Shown: positions 1 through 14,318 of the stretch, one piece after another | How positions within the stretch are numbered: position 1 is the first letter of the stretch | How the letters are laid out: each line of letters opens with the position of its first letter | From: Paramecium tetraurelia | Taxonomy: Eukaryota; Ciliophora; Oligohymenophorea; Peniculida; Parameciidae | Direction: 5' to 3' | DNA: 64,000 bases | Assembly: GCF_000165425.1 (NCBI RefSeq) | Contig: NW_001798996.1 | Span: 127,072 to 191,071, forward strand | Notes under the pieces: model-generated | What the model saw: the letters and a program-made list of their open reading frames with translations, nothing else | The model's database searches: none | What the model was told of the DNA's origin: nothing | Made by a program: the position numbers and the translations under genes

Positions 1-244
1 ATTGTTTTTTAAGAAAAATTCAACATAATTGGAAGGAAATGCATGTGTTGTTAAGATCAAAATCATTTGATTTAAAATTGTCCTTTCCTTCATTATAAGC
101 CTAACAAAGATATAATTTTGAGTAAATTTATTTTCCCTGTAAAGATGCGTAGAAACAAATGTAAATGAGTTTATTAATTAAATAATAGATGAGAGGAGAA
201 GACTTCGTTATTAGAATGTGTTAATCAATTAGTTCTTCAACCAT
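1..244. other. AT-rich leader before the first gene
   Basis: No gene is assigned. The frame of the next gene stays open through here, so its start could lie further upstream, but no ATG in that frame was preferred over the one at 245. Nothing else is recognised. Confidence 0.4.
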
Positions 245-1062
245 ATGAGAGCGTAAGAGTATTAAGAGAACAACGATTTAATTAATATAGAAGACTAGTC
301 TGAAAATTATTTAGTTGATCCTTAGTCCTCCTCCTTCTCAGGTGAGTTTAAGATGAAAAATTCATCATTGTCTCCAGATCCAATAATTGCTATTTCAATG
401 AGTCATAAGAAAGCCACTCTTGATTCAGAAGAACATTTTAGAAAGAACAAGTAAGCATTCATCCATCCGATTCCTGAATACAGCGATGAGATACAATCAT
501 TGGCTTCTTCTGATATCTAAGCACCTTAATTTATGGATAATAAGTCAGAAGAACCTCAAATAAGGATCATCTAAAAGTAAGTAAAACCAAAAGGAGATTT
601 ATTAAAATCCCAAGGAAGTCAATTAAGCCGATCAATTTCTTAATAAATATTTTAGCAAAGATCGAGATCGCAATCTTAGAATGTTTTAGACATTTCTCAA
701 AATCAAAATAATTAAATAAATAAAAAGTAAATACTTCGATCACTCTCGTAATTGAGTTATGATGATAAGACGTTTCATAAATAGAAATCTAAAAGAACAA
801 GCACATCGTAGTAGAATGTTCAATCTTTGATCTAACTATTTTAGAATGATTTGGTATAGATATTATTAATAATTAGAATCCAATTTTGATGGATTTCATT
901 TAGATAGATTTGGACAGGGGATGCAATTTCAGAACTTATTTGCCTTAAAATAATATGAAAGTAGTGTTAAGATAGAATAAGTATGTGACTGCGTAAAAGA
1001 GAAGCAAATACACCTTAAATTATGAAATTAGTAAGAAACTAAAAAAATTAACTAGATTATGA
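245..1062 (+). CDS. Hypothetical Ser/Gln-rich protein (about 264 aa)
   Basis: Read with TAA/TAG as Gln it is open to the TGA at 1060-1062 after removing one 23-nt intron (854-876, GTA..TAG). The first 200 residues are rich in Ser, Gln, Lys and Asn and look disordered, with an RSRSQSQ-type stretch near residue 140. The last 55 residues after the intron are more ordered and basic. The start at 245 is an in-frame ATG with 35 codons before the next one at 353, so either could be used. No family is recognised. The bZIP gene starts 51 bp downstream on the same strand. Confidence 0.6.
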
Positions 1063-1112
1063 GATAGTTTTATAGAATTAATTAACTTAAAATTTTGATA
1101 TATTTAATATTT

Positions 1113-2341
1113 ATGTATAATAATCATTTTGAACTAGTTGGTGATGATCTATTTGTAAACTTTTTGATGGATTAGCCACAGTAATATATAAATCTAATAT
1201 CAAGCAACAATTTTCCTCATGTTAATAGCAATTCCAATATTCATTATCCATTCTGGGATAATGAAGGTCAACCCTAACAAGAATTATTATTAGCCAATTA
1301 ACTTCCACCCCAGAATCTTAGTAAAAAATAATAGAAAAAAAAGAAAATGGATGAAACTATGTTCAATAACAAAAACAACCTAAAGAACACTTATATAAAT
1401 AAGATTACTAATTTAATACAAGAGACCAAATCAACCGTCACTCCAAAATATGAAAGAAAAGCTTCTATTTACACTGAAGATTCAGCTTAAGCAAAACTCA
1501 TTCGCAATAGAGAATGTGCTAGGAACTCTAGAAAGAGAAAGAAGATCTATATTGAATTATTAGAGACTAGGGTTAACACTTTAAACGAAGAACTTGAAAA
1601 GTGCAAGAGAATCATTAAAGGACAAACAAGTTGCTAGCAGCAATTAGGCTCAAATCACTTGGTATAACAACTCAATTTACTTAGTTATAAAACTTTTTTT
1701 TGGGCAGATAACAATTGTTTGAAAAACTAGAAAATGCTCTCAAAAATCAAACAGACAATAATGAAATCAATCTTCTCTTAGATTCTATGAGATTTAGAGT
1801 TGGAGGAGGAGGAAAAGAAAGAGTCAATGCTTCCAACTATTTCTTTCAATAAATCATGGAAATCTGTTTCCCCATACATGTTAGATATATGTTGTGGGCA
1901 GCAACTTCTGAAAACTAAGAACCTACTTGGCTTACTAATTTATCTAAAGAAATCAATCTCACTGAAGCATAAAACAAATCATTAAAAAAACAATATAAGC
2001 GAATTCAAACAGACAAAGATAAACTTGAATAGTATATTAAATATTTATCCCTAGATTAATTAAATAATTCTAAACTGTTAAGGATAATTTGTATTCGAAA
2101 ACCCATCAGTTAGAGAATTTCATAGATGAACTTAGGAGCATTCTATCTCCGACTCAAATCGGTACTTTTCTCATTGGTCTTGAAAAAGTATCTCACTTTA
2201 ATTAGTTTATAATAGAACAAATTTTAAAAAGAACTGAGTATATCTAATCTCTGGAAAATATTCGATGAAGAGTTCGAAACTGAAGTCAAAGAAGAAGACT
2301 CACTTCAGCAGGATTCTTAATAAAAAAAAGTACATTTATGA
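1113..2341 (+). CDS. bZIP transcription factor (about 401 aa)
   Basis: A basic region around residues 130-150 reads RNRECARNSRKRKK, the N-x3-A-x2-S-R/C-R pattern of the bZIP DNA-binding helix. It is followed by heptad leucines (IELLETRVNTLNEEL). Such proteins bind DNA as dimers in the nucleus. One 23-nt intron (1662-1684, GTA..TAG) lies just after the zipper; removing it restores a frame open to the TGA at 2339-2341. The C-terminal 200 residues are helical and Gln/Leu-rich with no recognised domain. The N-terminus is Asn/Gln-rich. bZIP assignment is firm; target genes and subfamily cannot be told from sequence. Confidence 0.88.
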
Positions 2342-2383
2342 TCTAATCCTAACTTAAATCATTTTATACATATATTATTTATT

Positions 2384-2889
2384 ATGTCAACTGTTTTACC
2401 TATTTTAATACCAAAGAGCAAGAACATTTTATTACTGAAAGATGATATTGGAAAACCAAAACCAAGTACTCGAAATCTTCCAGGCAATAATTTTGCATAT
2501 GGAAAACAAAGCAAAAGAGATCCTATCTAAATTTAATTTGCTAATTTAGAATGTGAAAATCAAATTAATTCATCCTTGAGAAGAAATCATAGAATCTAGA
2601 GATCAGATATTACCTTAATGACTCATGGGATCAAATATAAGTATATATGTCCATCTATAACAATAGACCATAAACTCCTTTTGATAAAATTTTAAAATAA
2701 TAATATGCTTCAGAAGCAAAAGAACTATTAGATAAAATCTATCAATAAAGAATAAATTCAGAACCAAAAAAATAATATATCAATAATCGATCATTTTCAT
2801 TAAGATAATAATATAATACAAAAAAACATTAGAAAATAATAGCGAAGCCTTAGAAGAATCAAGAAATCAAATTTAAAATATGTTTATGA
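2384..2889 (+). CDS. Hypothetical small basic protein (about 159 aa)
   Basis: An ATG 42 bp after the bZIP stop opens a frame that, after removal of a 26-nt intron (2641-2666, GTA..TAG), runs to TGA at 2887-2889. The product is basic and Gln/Lys/Asn-rich with a conserved-looking core around the splice junction (LMTHGIKYKPQTPFDKIL). No membrane segment or catalytic motif is seen. Its size and composition would suit a small axonemal or cytoskeletal protein, but this is only a guess. Confidence 0.55.
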
Positions 2890-3584
2890 GGACATAATTT
2901 ATACTCTTAATTATGAAACGCATTTATGAGATCAAAAAATTTTTAATCAAGCGTAATTAAATTACACCTGATTATCTTCATTTCATTTTTATTTTACTGT
3001 TTCATAAAGAATCATTTCATTTTTATCATATTTTAGTGATATATAATTTATCTAATCTCACAATCGTTATTTTTCCTTTAAAATTCAATTAATGACCAAT
3101 CATTTCTGTAAGCCCTACTATTTCATCATCTTACGAATAAATAATTTAATAGAGCTAAATTATATTATGTATTGTTCAATCTTAACATATATTTTTGTTA
3201 TAGTATTATTAATATTTGTTGGTTAAAATATATATCTAAAGGTTTTCATTATTCTATTTGCCAAGTGAGACTTCAATTTTTGTATTTTACCATTGATAAG
3301 CGATTCATAAGGACAAACACTCCTATATACACAACGACAACCAAAAATTCGATATATATATTCTTATCAAATAATATCAATAATTTTAGAAGATAGAATG
3401 TTTTTTGTATTTTTATTTCATAATATTATTATTATTTTTAAATAATAATTGAATAATTTAATTTCAATTGATTATCCTTATTGACACATGAATTCTTATG
3501 GTTCTTGCTTAACATCCATCTATAAAATAAAATTGAAATAATCAATATTAATAATTATTTACATCTTTACTTACTTATGATTAA
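2890..3584. other. Intergenic, very AT-rich
   Basis: Long poly-A/T runs and no frame with convincing codon usage. Short open stretches on both strands are expected by chance when only TGA stops translation. Confidence 0.5.
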
Positions 3585-4200
3585 ATGAATAAAAATAATG
3601 AAATTATTGGTAATGTAATTTAAAATATGTAGCCATAAAATTAAAATAATGGAAATTATAAAAGCTATAATATTATAGCACTTAAGCATACAGAAGATTA
3701 TACTTGAAATAAAGATTATTAGTTCTACTAAAATCAAATAGTCTAAAGTGTGGTAAAGGCTACTTGAATTTAGATATAACTTTATAGTTGTTGCAGATAC
3801 GGCATTAGATTAATGTTACAGATCTCCACAACATAAAATATTTAAATTCAAAGAGAAATTAAATCAATTCGTAATTAAATATCTCTTAATGGGATCAAAG
3901 ATATGAATAAAATTACTTATGAAATCTTATAATAAAAATTATCTAGATAGTAAAAGCTGGAGAAAGAGAAACAAAATTGAATTCATCCATACTGTAAATA
4001 TATAAGTTCGAGAAATAATTTAGTTCATTCAAACCAAAAATTTGATCAAAATAAAAAATATGATATCATTTGCTACTAATCATAGCATAAAGGGTTGTTG
4101 AGTCAATTTTAAAATGACCTTCTAAGATTATTTCATATGAACACTTTTATTAATAGGGAGATAAATGTTTATATAGATAATGCCAGTACACTAATAGATG
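3585..4200 (+). pseudogene. Degenerate coding remnant
   Basis: Several plus-strand stretches look like protein but in different frames and with TGA stops. One ORF starts with ATG at 3585 and stops near 3708. Another stretch (about 3720-3905) contains a plausible ordered segment (FIVVADTALDQCYRSPQHK). A third (about 3895-4200) has Cys/His spacing resembling a small zinc-binding motif, interrupted by one TGA. No set of 20-30 nt introns joins them, so decay is the simplest reading. The family is not recognised. Confidence 0.35.
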
Positions 4201-4729
4201 TATGATTAATAATTTGTTTAGAAAAGTAGAATAATTTAAGATGCTGTTAAATTTTGATTTGCTAAGAATTATCGCGGATATCAAAATATATATCTTAGAA
4301 AGTGTGTAACCATTCTAATATTGCAACTTAGTTTAAGATAATACTATTTCCATGATTGTATATTATTTATTAATTAAATTATTGTATAAAATTAGAAGTG
4401 TTCCCTTTTATTTCAAGAGTGTTGCAAAGATGTACGAATATACAATAAAATGAGTTGAAAGAAATGTTTATTGAATAGGATAATTAATTCATAGGGACAT
4501 GTATTTACATAGTTTGAATAATTCCTACATCGATTAAGAGATAAAGTAATAGATTAGTATATTCATAATTAATTGACTTTATTGTTTCTAATGAGATATT
4601 GAAAATGTTCTTACAAAGTTATTAATGATTTTCTAGAATAATAATTTAAACAACAAATATTATATACTATTTTGAAGCCAAAGCAGAAACTAATTATTTA
4701 TTTACATTAATAAAAATCACTTAAAATAA
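4201..4729. other. Intergenic or decayed sequence upstream of UBC9
   Basis: AT-rich; short coding-like fragments in mixed frames may belong to the preceding remnant. No gene supported. Confidence 0.4.
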
Positions 4730-5275
4730 ATGTCAAAGGAAGTTAGCGAATTGGTTATTACAAGGCTAAAAGCAGAGCGTAGAGCGTGGCGAACTGATCA
4801 TCCACATGGATTTGTTGCCAAACCTATCACTAAAGAGGACGGAACAGTTGATTTGCTTAAATGGGTATGTGAAATACCAGGACCACAAGGAGTATAATCC
4901 TCTTTAGAATTAGTGTCCTTGGGAAGAGGGTACCTACACTTTGCACATGGACTTTTCGCATGATTATCCTATGAAACCACCCAAATGTTAATTCAAACCT
5001 GTCTTGCCACATCCAAATGTCTACCCTTCTGGAACTGTTTGTCTATCAATTCTCAACGAAGAGGAAGACTGGAAATCTAGTATAACAGTGAAACAAATCT
5101 TACTTGGCATTCAGAAACTATTAAAAGATGAACCCAACATTGAAAGTCCTGCTCAATATGAACCATGCAATTAGTACAAGTAAATCTACTTTTTTTGATC
5201 TTAAGAAACAACCGTCAAGAATACTTGAAGAAAGCAAGAGAATTTGCTGCCTCACTCAAGAAGCAACCATAATGA
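4730..5275 (+). CDS. UBC9: SUMO-conjugating enzyme UBC9 (E2), about 165 aa
   Basis: The E2 enzyme that takes SUMO from the E1 onto its active-site cysteine and passes it to target lysines, mainly in the nucleus. The N-terminal helix ([19 protein letters not shown]), the central strand with DYPMKPPKC, and the active-site segment [15 protein letters not shown] with the catalytic Cys are all present, followed by [16 protein letters not shown]. Length matches the usual 158-165 aa. Two introns are needed: 4892-4913 (22 nt, TAG) and 5180-5205 (26 nt, AAG). The second restores the final helix ([19 protein letters not shown]). Assignment to Ubc9 rather than another E2 rests on the N-terminal helix and the whole-length match. 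Confidence 0.95.
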
Positions 5276-5433
5276 TCAGTCAATATCTATATCAATTATT
5301 AAGTTTTAATTACACCGTTCTAACCTAATTATTAATTCCCCCATAATTAATTATTAATATTTATTGGCGTATCATTTTTTCAGTTTACACAATTATATTA
5401 CTTATTCTTCTCTTATTATTTATTAATTACTTT

Positions 5434-5838
5434 ATGGGCTGTATCATAGACGTGAACAAGACAGATCTTTCTCATGAACTTGATCAAGTTTCTTAAGAAA
5501 TTGAGCAGCCATTGAACACAATTAACAGCTCGATCGAAAAACATGCAATGGAATTTACCTTAAAGTCTCATCCTGATGATTCTGCCTTATTTCTTCAAAA
5601 ATAGGCATCTACTTATCCCTTAGCAAGTAATTATTCAAGCAACTCCAATACTAACTCGATTAAATCATGTTTAAAATCATCCTCAAGGAGGTAATTATTT
5701 GAAAACGAATATCGTCGTAAATCTGTTCATTTCGATTAAATTATCAAAGTAGTAACTAGAAATAAAGTGTTTTATTTAAGAAGAATAAGAAGATCAAAAA
5801 CCAAGAAAACTAAAATAGACCTTGATGAAATCTTTTGA
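5434..5838 (+). CDS. Small lipid-anchored protein with PP1-docking motif (134 aa)
   Basis: A single-exon ORF starting MGCIIDVNK, a good signal for N-myristoylation at Gly2 plus palmitoylation at Cys3, so membrane association is expected. Near residue 80-100 it carries SCLKSSSRR followed by RRKSVHFD. The latter fits the RVxF motif ([K/R]-x-[V/I]-x-F) used by protein phosphatase 1 regulators, and the former resembles the SILK motif that often precedes it. The C-terminus is strongly basic. The role as a PP1 anchoring subunit is inferred from motifs only; no homologue is recognised. Confidence 0.6.
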
Positions 5839-6010
5839 AATGCTCATTAGGATTTTAATTAAAGTCATAAAATAATTTGATTTATAATATTTTATTTCAT
5901 ATCGAAATGATCTATGTCAATCCCTCTTACAAAACAGAAAATAACAAATAATAATGTCCCAAATTAAAGAGTTATATATTTATATTTTTATGAATCATTA
6001 AAATTAATAC

Positions 6011-7083
6011 ATGCTTACAATACTTCATTTTAATTGTCAAATCTCTTCAGTCTAGCATATATTTACACTCTATGATGAATCAATTGAAATTAAAGGCCCA
6101 TAATTTCTTATGGAAATAGATATAAACTATAAGATGAAAATAAGATGGGATATTACTGACAAAAGAATATTGTCTCTTCAAATTAAAGACTTACTTATCC
6201 AAGCTAATCAGGATGATCTTTTATAGTTAAAACAGCAACTTGATGGAAGAGTAATATATTTAGGAATATAAAATATTTATGAAACAATGGAATTAGTTTC
6301 AGCAAAGGAGAATAGCAAAGTAGTATTTTTAAATATATAAAGGTATGTTAACTTGAAGATAGATTGACAAAAACTTGCGTTTGTTGCAAGGCACTACGTA
6401 AAGATGCCTACGACATAGAACAATTACATCAATCAATAAGGATTTTATATAAACTATAGCAATATTCATATTTTCCTAGAATTTATGAAATATATGAATC
6501 AAAGACTCATTTATATATAGTTTAGGAATTGATGTTTTAACATTTAAGTGTAGATCTAATGCATGAAGAAATTTAAATAATTATATATGTATATATTTAT
6601 GAGATAAACTAAGGAATTATTAAAGATAGTTAAAATATTGATTGAGAATAAAATATATTACTAAAAGATCAAGTTATCAAATTTAATGTTGGACAAGAAA
6701 GGTAACTTAAGATTGGTTGGATTTTGTCCTGCTTAACAAATTAATGAAATAGATGTTGAAAATTACTTAGATAACGTTGGAAATATAATGATGAATTTGT
6801 ATGAGTAACTTTACAAATTGTTAGGTATGGCGTCAATGATAACTTTAATTCACTTCCTAAAATTGCTGATAATGGAAATGAATTCATTGTAGGATTGATG
6901 AATCCTAATCGTGATTATAGATTTAGCTTTGAAGATGCAATGCAGCATGAATATATTCAAAATATCTTTTGTGAACCCAATTTAATAATAAAGAAATCAC
7001 CCAATCCAAAGTTAATTACGGATGTCGCCGAATCTTCAAGCTCATACACTAAGAAGAGTACTAGTTATTAAAAATAATATTGA
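6011..7083 (+). CDS. Protein-kinase-like protein, probably inactive (about 333 aa)
   Basis: Three introns (6343-6362, 20 nt; 6589-6613, 25 nt, AAG; 6799-6824, 26 nt) give a frame open to TGA 7081-7083. The N-terminal 110 residues resemble the N-terminal module seen in the next gene. The second half follows a kinase fold: alphaC and hinge-like segments (YEIYESKTHLYIVQELM), a catalytic-loop position reading YYQKIKLSNLML instead of HRDLKPxN, a DFG position reading VGFC, and the typical C-lobe phrase FSFEDAMQHEYI. The catalytic Asp and the DFG Asp are both absent, as is a Gly-rich loop, so a pseudokinase is inferred. Its downstream neighbour is a paralogue. Confidence 0.75.
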
Positions 7084-7176
7084 TTTATTTATTAACTTTC
7101 TTTAAGACAAAATAATATTAACTACTTTTTTATAGCTCTGCAAAATTTAATGGAAAATAAATTAAAGTTATAAATC

Positions 7177-8192
7177 ATGGATTACAATCTTTACTTGGAG
7201 GGCATTTTCAACAAATAGCCCTCCTTTGTTATTTGTGATTAGCATAATCTCAAAGTGAAGACCAAAAATGAGTATTTTAAGTTTGAAATTTCACTGAATC
7301 TTCATCTCTAATGGATATATGTCGAAGGATAAATTAATGAAGTTAGATTTGAGAATCATTCTCTTAAGGGACCAATAGAAAACCTGGAAAAATTGAAAAA
7401 CTGCTTGGATTGTCGAGTTATTTATTTAGGTGCAGCCTAGTTATATGAATAGTATCTCATAGTCAAAGAAGACGAATTCAAAAAGGTGATTATTGATATT
7501 GATATTTTAGACTATGGTTGTTAAATCAAAGACAAAAGGGGGATTGTACTTTTGTAAGGCATACAAAAAGGAAATTCGAGAAAATGAACATAAATTTTTG
7601 AAAGAACTTAAAATCTTGAGAATGCTCAAAGAGAACAAGAATGTTGTTAGAGTCCTAGAAGTATTTGAATCAAAACATAATTATTACATGATTATGGAAT
7701 ACATGATACGCAATCTTGAATAAGATTATACGCACGAAGAAAATTAAATTATAATAAAAGTATAAAAATATTAATTCTTAGGAAATATTAAATATTTTAG
7801 AAGATCTGAATCAAAAATCCATTATTCATGGTTAAATCAGGCCAAAAAATTTTATGTTCAATAAAGATAATGTGATGAAATTGATTGGATTTAGCAAAAC
7901 TAAAATAATCCAAGAAGAAGTCTAGGGAGAAGATATATATGATTTACATAGAATACTTCTGCATTTGAATGGCCTCAGTCAAAATGTATTAGATTATGAA
8001 AATGGATATTATCCGCATATTCCATCTCACGGAACCAACTTCCTGAAAAGTCTATTGAATCCCTCTAAATATCGAATTAACATCAAGTAGGCACTTACTC
8101 ATCCTTTTTTGAATTGTAATGAGAATGATCATCAGATTGCAAGAAAAGAAATGAACCTGAAGTTCAAACACAGTTTTAATAGTTTTTAATGA
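7177..8192 (+). CDS. Second pseudokinase, paralogue of the upstream gene (about 322 aa)
   Basis: Introns at 7486-7510 (25 nt, GTG..TAG) and 7760-7781 (22 nt) restore one frame. The layout is the same as the gene 93 bp upstream: a shared N-terminal module ending in CRVIYLGA (the partner has GRVIYLGI), then a kinase-like domain with FCKAYKKE as the possible VAIK-lysine strand, hinge NYYMIMEYM, catalytic loop HGQIRPKNFMF (Asp replaced) and LIGFSK where DFG is expected. The C-lobe ends with QALTHPFL. Loss of both Asp residues argues against catalysis. Tandem duplication explains the pair; divergence is considerable. Confidence 0.78.
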
Positions 8193-8219
8193 GTTGTTTT
8201 TATATATAATTAATTGAGG

Positions 8220-8540
8220 ATGTATAAGAGAATTACTGCAAATCTCCGAAGTAAAGAAGAAGATGAAGACTTTTTCGAGTGGAATCAGATGTATGTGCAA
8301 TAAGAGATGGAGAGTGATGTCGAATGCTATAGTTGTTCTCTTTGTGATCGTCAATTTGGTAAAAATGAATATGAGTTGAATGCTCACTTAAATTCTCATG
8401 ATCATAAGAAGTTAGAGAAAGAATTTAGAAAACGCTATAATGATATGATTATCGAATATCGACTAAGCACTTATTCTTAAAAAATGGGAAGGAAATTGAA
8501 AAAACTATAGTATTTTAAGTGCATTTATGAATACAAATGA
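8220..8540 (+). CDS. Small C2H2-type zinc-finger protein (106 aa)
   Basis: A single-exon ORF with one finger: CSLCDRQFGKNEYELNAHL followed by NSHDH, i.e. C-x2-C and two His in the spacing of U1/matrin-like C2H2 fingers. The rest is charged and helical. It ends 11 bp before the start of the aminotransferase gene. Function is unknown; such fingers bind RNA or DNA. Confidence 0.7.
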
Positions 8541-8551
8541 TTAATTAAAAT

Positions 8552-10150
<1,599 letters not shown>

Positions 10151-10191
10151 ATGATTTATAAATTTAATGAACATAAACAATAAACAATTAT

Positions 10192-13100
10192 TCAAATTAT
10201 CAATTTAATCTATTTAATAATATTCTTTTGTATCAATGTTTTCAAAGGAATGAATCTTAAACAATACTTTAGATTGTTGTAATTGTTAATCACAAGATAT
10301 CCTAATCCACAACTTAGTACTACAATTAGCAATTATATCATTATTCCTAAACCAATAAGCAGGTAAAGAATAAAACGAGTTTCTAAATTCAACTTCTCTT
10401 TTGCCAAAGATATGAAGAAATCGGAAAATAATTTTATTTAATAATTGGTAGCATCCAATCCCCAAAATATATAAACAAAGTATTCTTTGGAATATAATTA
10501 ATCCAAAAAGTAATTATTCTAATGCGTATTATTTATTAATCCCAAGTTGTTCACTACTGAAATAGTTTATTAGTAGAGCTAAATTAATCCTACTGAAAAG
10601 TAATTTTCCAAATGATCAGACAATAGTCTATTTTCAAATATATCATTCTTCATCGAACAGTCAAAAACCAAACAAATATCTTTTATCAAAAGACTTTCCT
10701 TTTAGTAATCATTCAGATTCTCAGTCACATTTGTAAATGGTTCTTGTTATGCATGTGAAATTGAATTATTTAATTTAGTTTCATTAATTTCAATTAATGA
10801 AAATATTGAATAGTCACTCTTTATATTTTAATTCATTATGTTATTCTCCTTTTCATTATTGTAAAATGTCTAGTAAAACATTTTGTGATTGTAGACATCC
10901 CAATTATTTATTAACTCTATGAAATTAAGTCTTATTTAAACTGCTGATAATGCCTAATTTACAATTGGATTTATTTCATTTGAATAACTTATATATTGTA
11001 ACTAAAAGATCAATAAAAATAGGAATATGAATACAAAAACCAAAATCTAGAGAATCTAATAGTATCCTATATTGAATTTGTCTTCTAATTTCAAATTGGT
11101 ATTTTTCAATTATGGCTCTATTGGAAATGAAGTTTCCTATGATTTCTCGTAAAATTGATTGAAAAATTTAGTATTAAACCAAAATTCCTCTATTTTAATA
11201 TTTTCAATAATATTTTGTAAAATTTCGATATCAGAATCCAAATCTCGATTATCCAATCTTAAATATACCTACAAAATCTATCTTAATTTCTTCACTATAC
11301 TCATTAATAAACATAGTAGCAATACGAATAAAATAAACAGAATCATGTAAATGGTTATAAAGATAACTTAAACTTCATTGTCGAATTAATTATTGTATTC
11401 TTTGCTATTCTATAAACATGATTCTATAAATTAGGCAGTAAGATCACAAACATCATTAAAATTCAAGAATAGGATTGATCTTGTATTTATTTATGGAAAA
11501 GTATCTTCACTTCCAGTCAAATAATTAGATGGATCACCAGCAAAAGTTTTAATTGCTAAATAAAACAATTGATTCATCATTTCATAATATTTTGCTTATG
11601 TTTCAACTTCTTATACTTTTGTCTTGGTTATAAAATAATCGACATACTTGAAACTGATTGACTTTTATTCTTAATAACTATCTAAATATTTGATATAATT
11701 CTCATAAAGATTTATCAATTGCTAGCAGTTCTTTTAATAAAGATTCAATGATAAAGTTATCTTATCAGTAATTACAACCGAGGCTGAATCTTGCATTAGT
11801 TCAATTTTCTGCTCATCCTTAACAACCTTATGAAAATCTCTATAAAAAACTGTATGTCTACTACCTTTCAAAATGAGTCCATAATAATCTAGAAATTCAG
11901 TGCCATAAAATAGTCTATCAAAACATACATCCTATTAACTCCTCTTTGATATTAACAATAAATAAATAATAATCATTGAAGCAATAGAAATTATTACATT
12001 TAATGTAGATACCAATAAGAAGTTAATTATACATGAAGGTAATGAAGATGATGAAATTTATTATAAAAGTTGGTCACCTTATTTTATTGCGCTTGTTGTG
12101 CTGGTTTAAGAATGCAGAGATCTTAATAGATCATGTTTCCCTTGGGATTTAGATTTACTCATTCTACAAATAATATTAATAAATACTATTGCATATGTTC
12201 TCTTCTTTCCTTCTTATCTTAACTCACGCAATGTGTTTGATCTAATTTATGATCTTAATGAATCTAAGCCAAATCTATGATTAGTTTATAATAAATGTAG
12301 TATTCCTTTTCCTCTTCAAATTCATAGTGAATAACACACATCGATATCTCATAATCAATTTATTTAGTATCATCATTTATAGTTGATTATTCAGTTTAAG
12401 AAGTTAAACTATTTATTAATTTTGATTATTGATTCTAATTGAGTGATTTTTAGATATTGTAATTAGCGCTGTTTGTATTATTTGAATAACAGTTGCTAAC
12501 CTAAATGATTTAATTTTAAACATAAATTGATTTACTCTCATTGGTTTGAGAATGAAATTTAATCAAGCTTTCTTTTAGAGTTGGAATCATCTTAAAGATG
12601 TTAATTTTGTTAACAGTAAGTTGATATTAATCAAGAAATCTTTGAAAGGTTTTATTAACAGACATAATATTGAATGATAAATCTAGATGTATTATAGCAT
12701 GGTTTCCTATTTCATTTTTACAAATAAAAGCTATTAATTAAAAATAATTCAATTTTTGACTCGGAAAATATGGCTACAAAATTAATTTTATTTACATTAA
12801 GTTTTTATTTGGTAGACTTATAGTAGTATCTATTTACTTTCCAATAAATTTGGATTTACCTCTATTCAAATATGAATTCATTAATTTCACATGACTAGAC
12901 CTAGAGAAAGATGAAGAAGTTAAGAAATATGAGTAAGTTCAAAATTGTCATCCAAATCTAAGAACTTTTTCTACCTAGTCGTCAGCATTTGTGTCACCTA
13001 ACCATTTTCTTTGAAAGCTGCAGTCAAATAGATTCCATTATTAGATGAAAAAGATATGTTTGTAAAGAAATCCTCTTCTTAGTAAATTTCACTTTAAATT

Positions 13101-14318
13101 AATTCATTAATTTTACAATAAATCTCATATTATTCTCTTAAATTTTAGGTTAAATATGATAAAAGTAAGCTAATTCTTAATGAAAAAATATTATTTGTCT
13201 TATTATTTTAGTAAATTTTCATATTCTTACTTAATTTGATTACATTCGCTGTCATTTATCTTAGACTCAACAACTTATAGTATAACTATTAAAAATTGAT
13301 TATCCTGCCTTCTTTGAGACCAACATTTAGTAGTATTTTCTATTCTACTATTTTCTGTAATTCTGTTTAAATAATAATACCATCATATTTTAACAGTTTT
13401 ATTTCTTCGATAAAATTGTTCCTATTATCCAATTGAGAGAGTTGCTTATTTATTTATATCTATATTGTAGTTTCTAACATTTAAAGTATAGTTTAATAAT
13501 AATAATTTTAGATGGAAAACTTATGAGCTAAAATTAGTTGATAAGCTTGAATTAGATTATGAGTAACTTCATGTAAATAGGAAATGTAATACATTATAAG
13601 CATTTCATTTTTTAAATTTGCAATCAAATTTCTGAAACAAATTGAAATTATTTTTTATAAATCAACATCTGAAGTAATGGTCTTATTCTTCTTACATGAG
13701 CATTTTAATTCATTACAATTTTGACTATGGATTTATTAGTAGATTTTAAATTGCAAAAGCTCATAAGGATCATGTATGTGTTACACATAAGTGAAATGAT
13801 AAAGTTAACAAAAAGTCATTGTATTGGCCTAAGACTTCATGATGGATACTATTCTATTTTAAATTAGTATTGCAATATTAAGAGTAAACTATTATTAAAT
13901 ATTAAGCTATTACACTAAAAATGAAGAGAAATGAGTAGAGTAATGTCTTATTTTGAGGTTAGTAGGATTAATAAATGCCAATTGAAGTTAGAGAAATGGA
14001 AAAGGAGTGTATGTTAGATTCATAAATTATAAACCCATTATGATATTGCAATACTTCCATCATCATTTCAATAAAAGCGCAAAGCCAGTGAAATAATAAG
14101 AAGTATTGAAGATATAGATTGATGTGGAAATACTATTGAAAAATTAAGATCTACTGGATTACTAATGGTTTTATTACCTGAAACTTTGTGAATACTCTAT
14201 TCGCATTATTCGGCAGAAAGTTAATTGGTTAAAAATAGTAGTTCTGATTTAAACTAAACAAATAAATAATAATCGTATTTATCACCTAGACGATTGTTTA
14301 TTCAATCTAACTGCTCAT
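10192..14318 (-). CDS. Large tmcB-like PAS membrane protein (about 1350 aa)
   Basis: A minus-strand gene of the ciliate 'tiny macrocysts B-like' type, judged by layout. The start ATG (14316-14318) is followed by hydrophobic helices (about residues 60-170), a long helical region with a His/Cys-rich stretch (HSQNCNELKCSCKKNK), a PAS-like domain (LHLSLGLVIGKSKFIGKQ, then IHLDLSFNIMSVNKTFQRF), and a C-terminal half with at least three strong membrane spans. The last span precedes the C-terminus (YLLIGLGIMIQLLIVVLSCG). Clear introns: 12164-12186 and 12862-12890. A third at 13760-13784 (25 nt ending GAG) is needed for frame but weak; a 1-nt indel there is the alternative. These proteins are presumed sensors or channels; the function is not established here. 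A paralogue lies at 33-37.8 kb. Confidence 0.7.

Noticed and set aside
7514..7723. A 69-aa standard-code ORF starting MVVKSKTKGG as a separate gene
   Set aside because: It is one exon of the second pseudokinase; the ATG is internal and the TAA stop is read as Gln.
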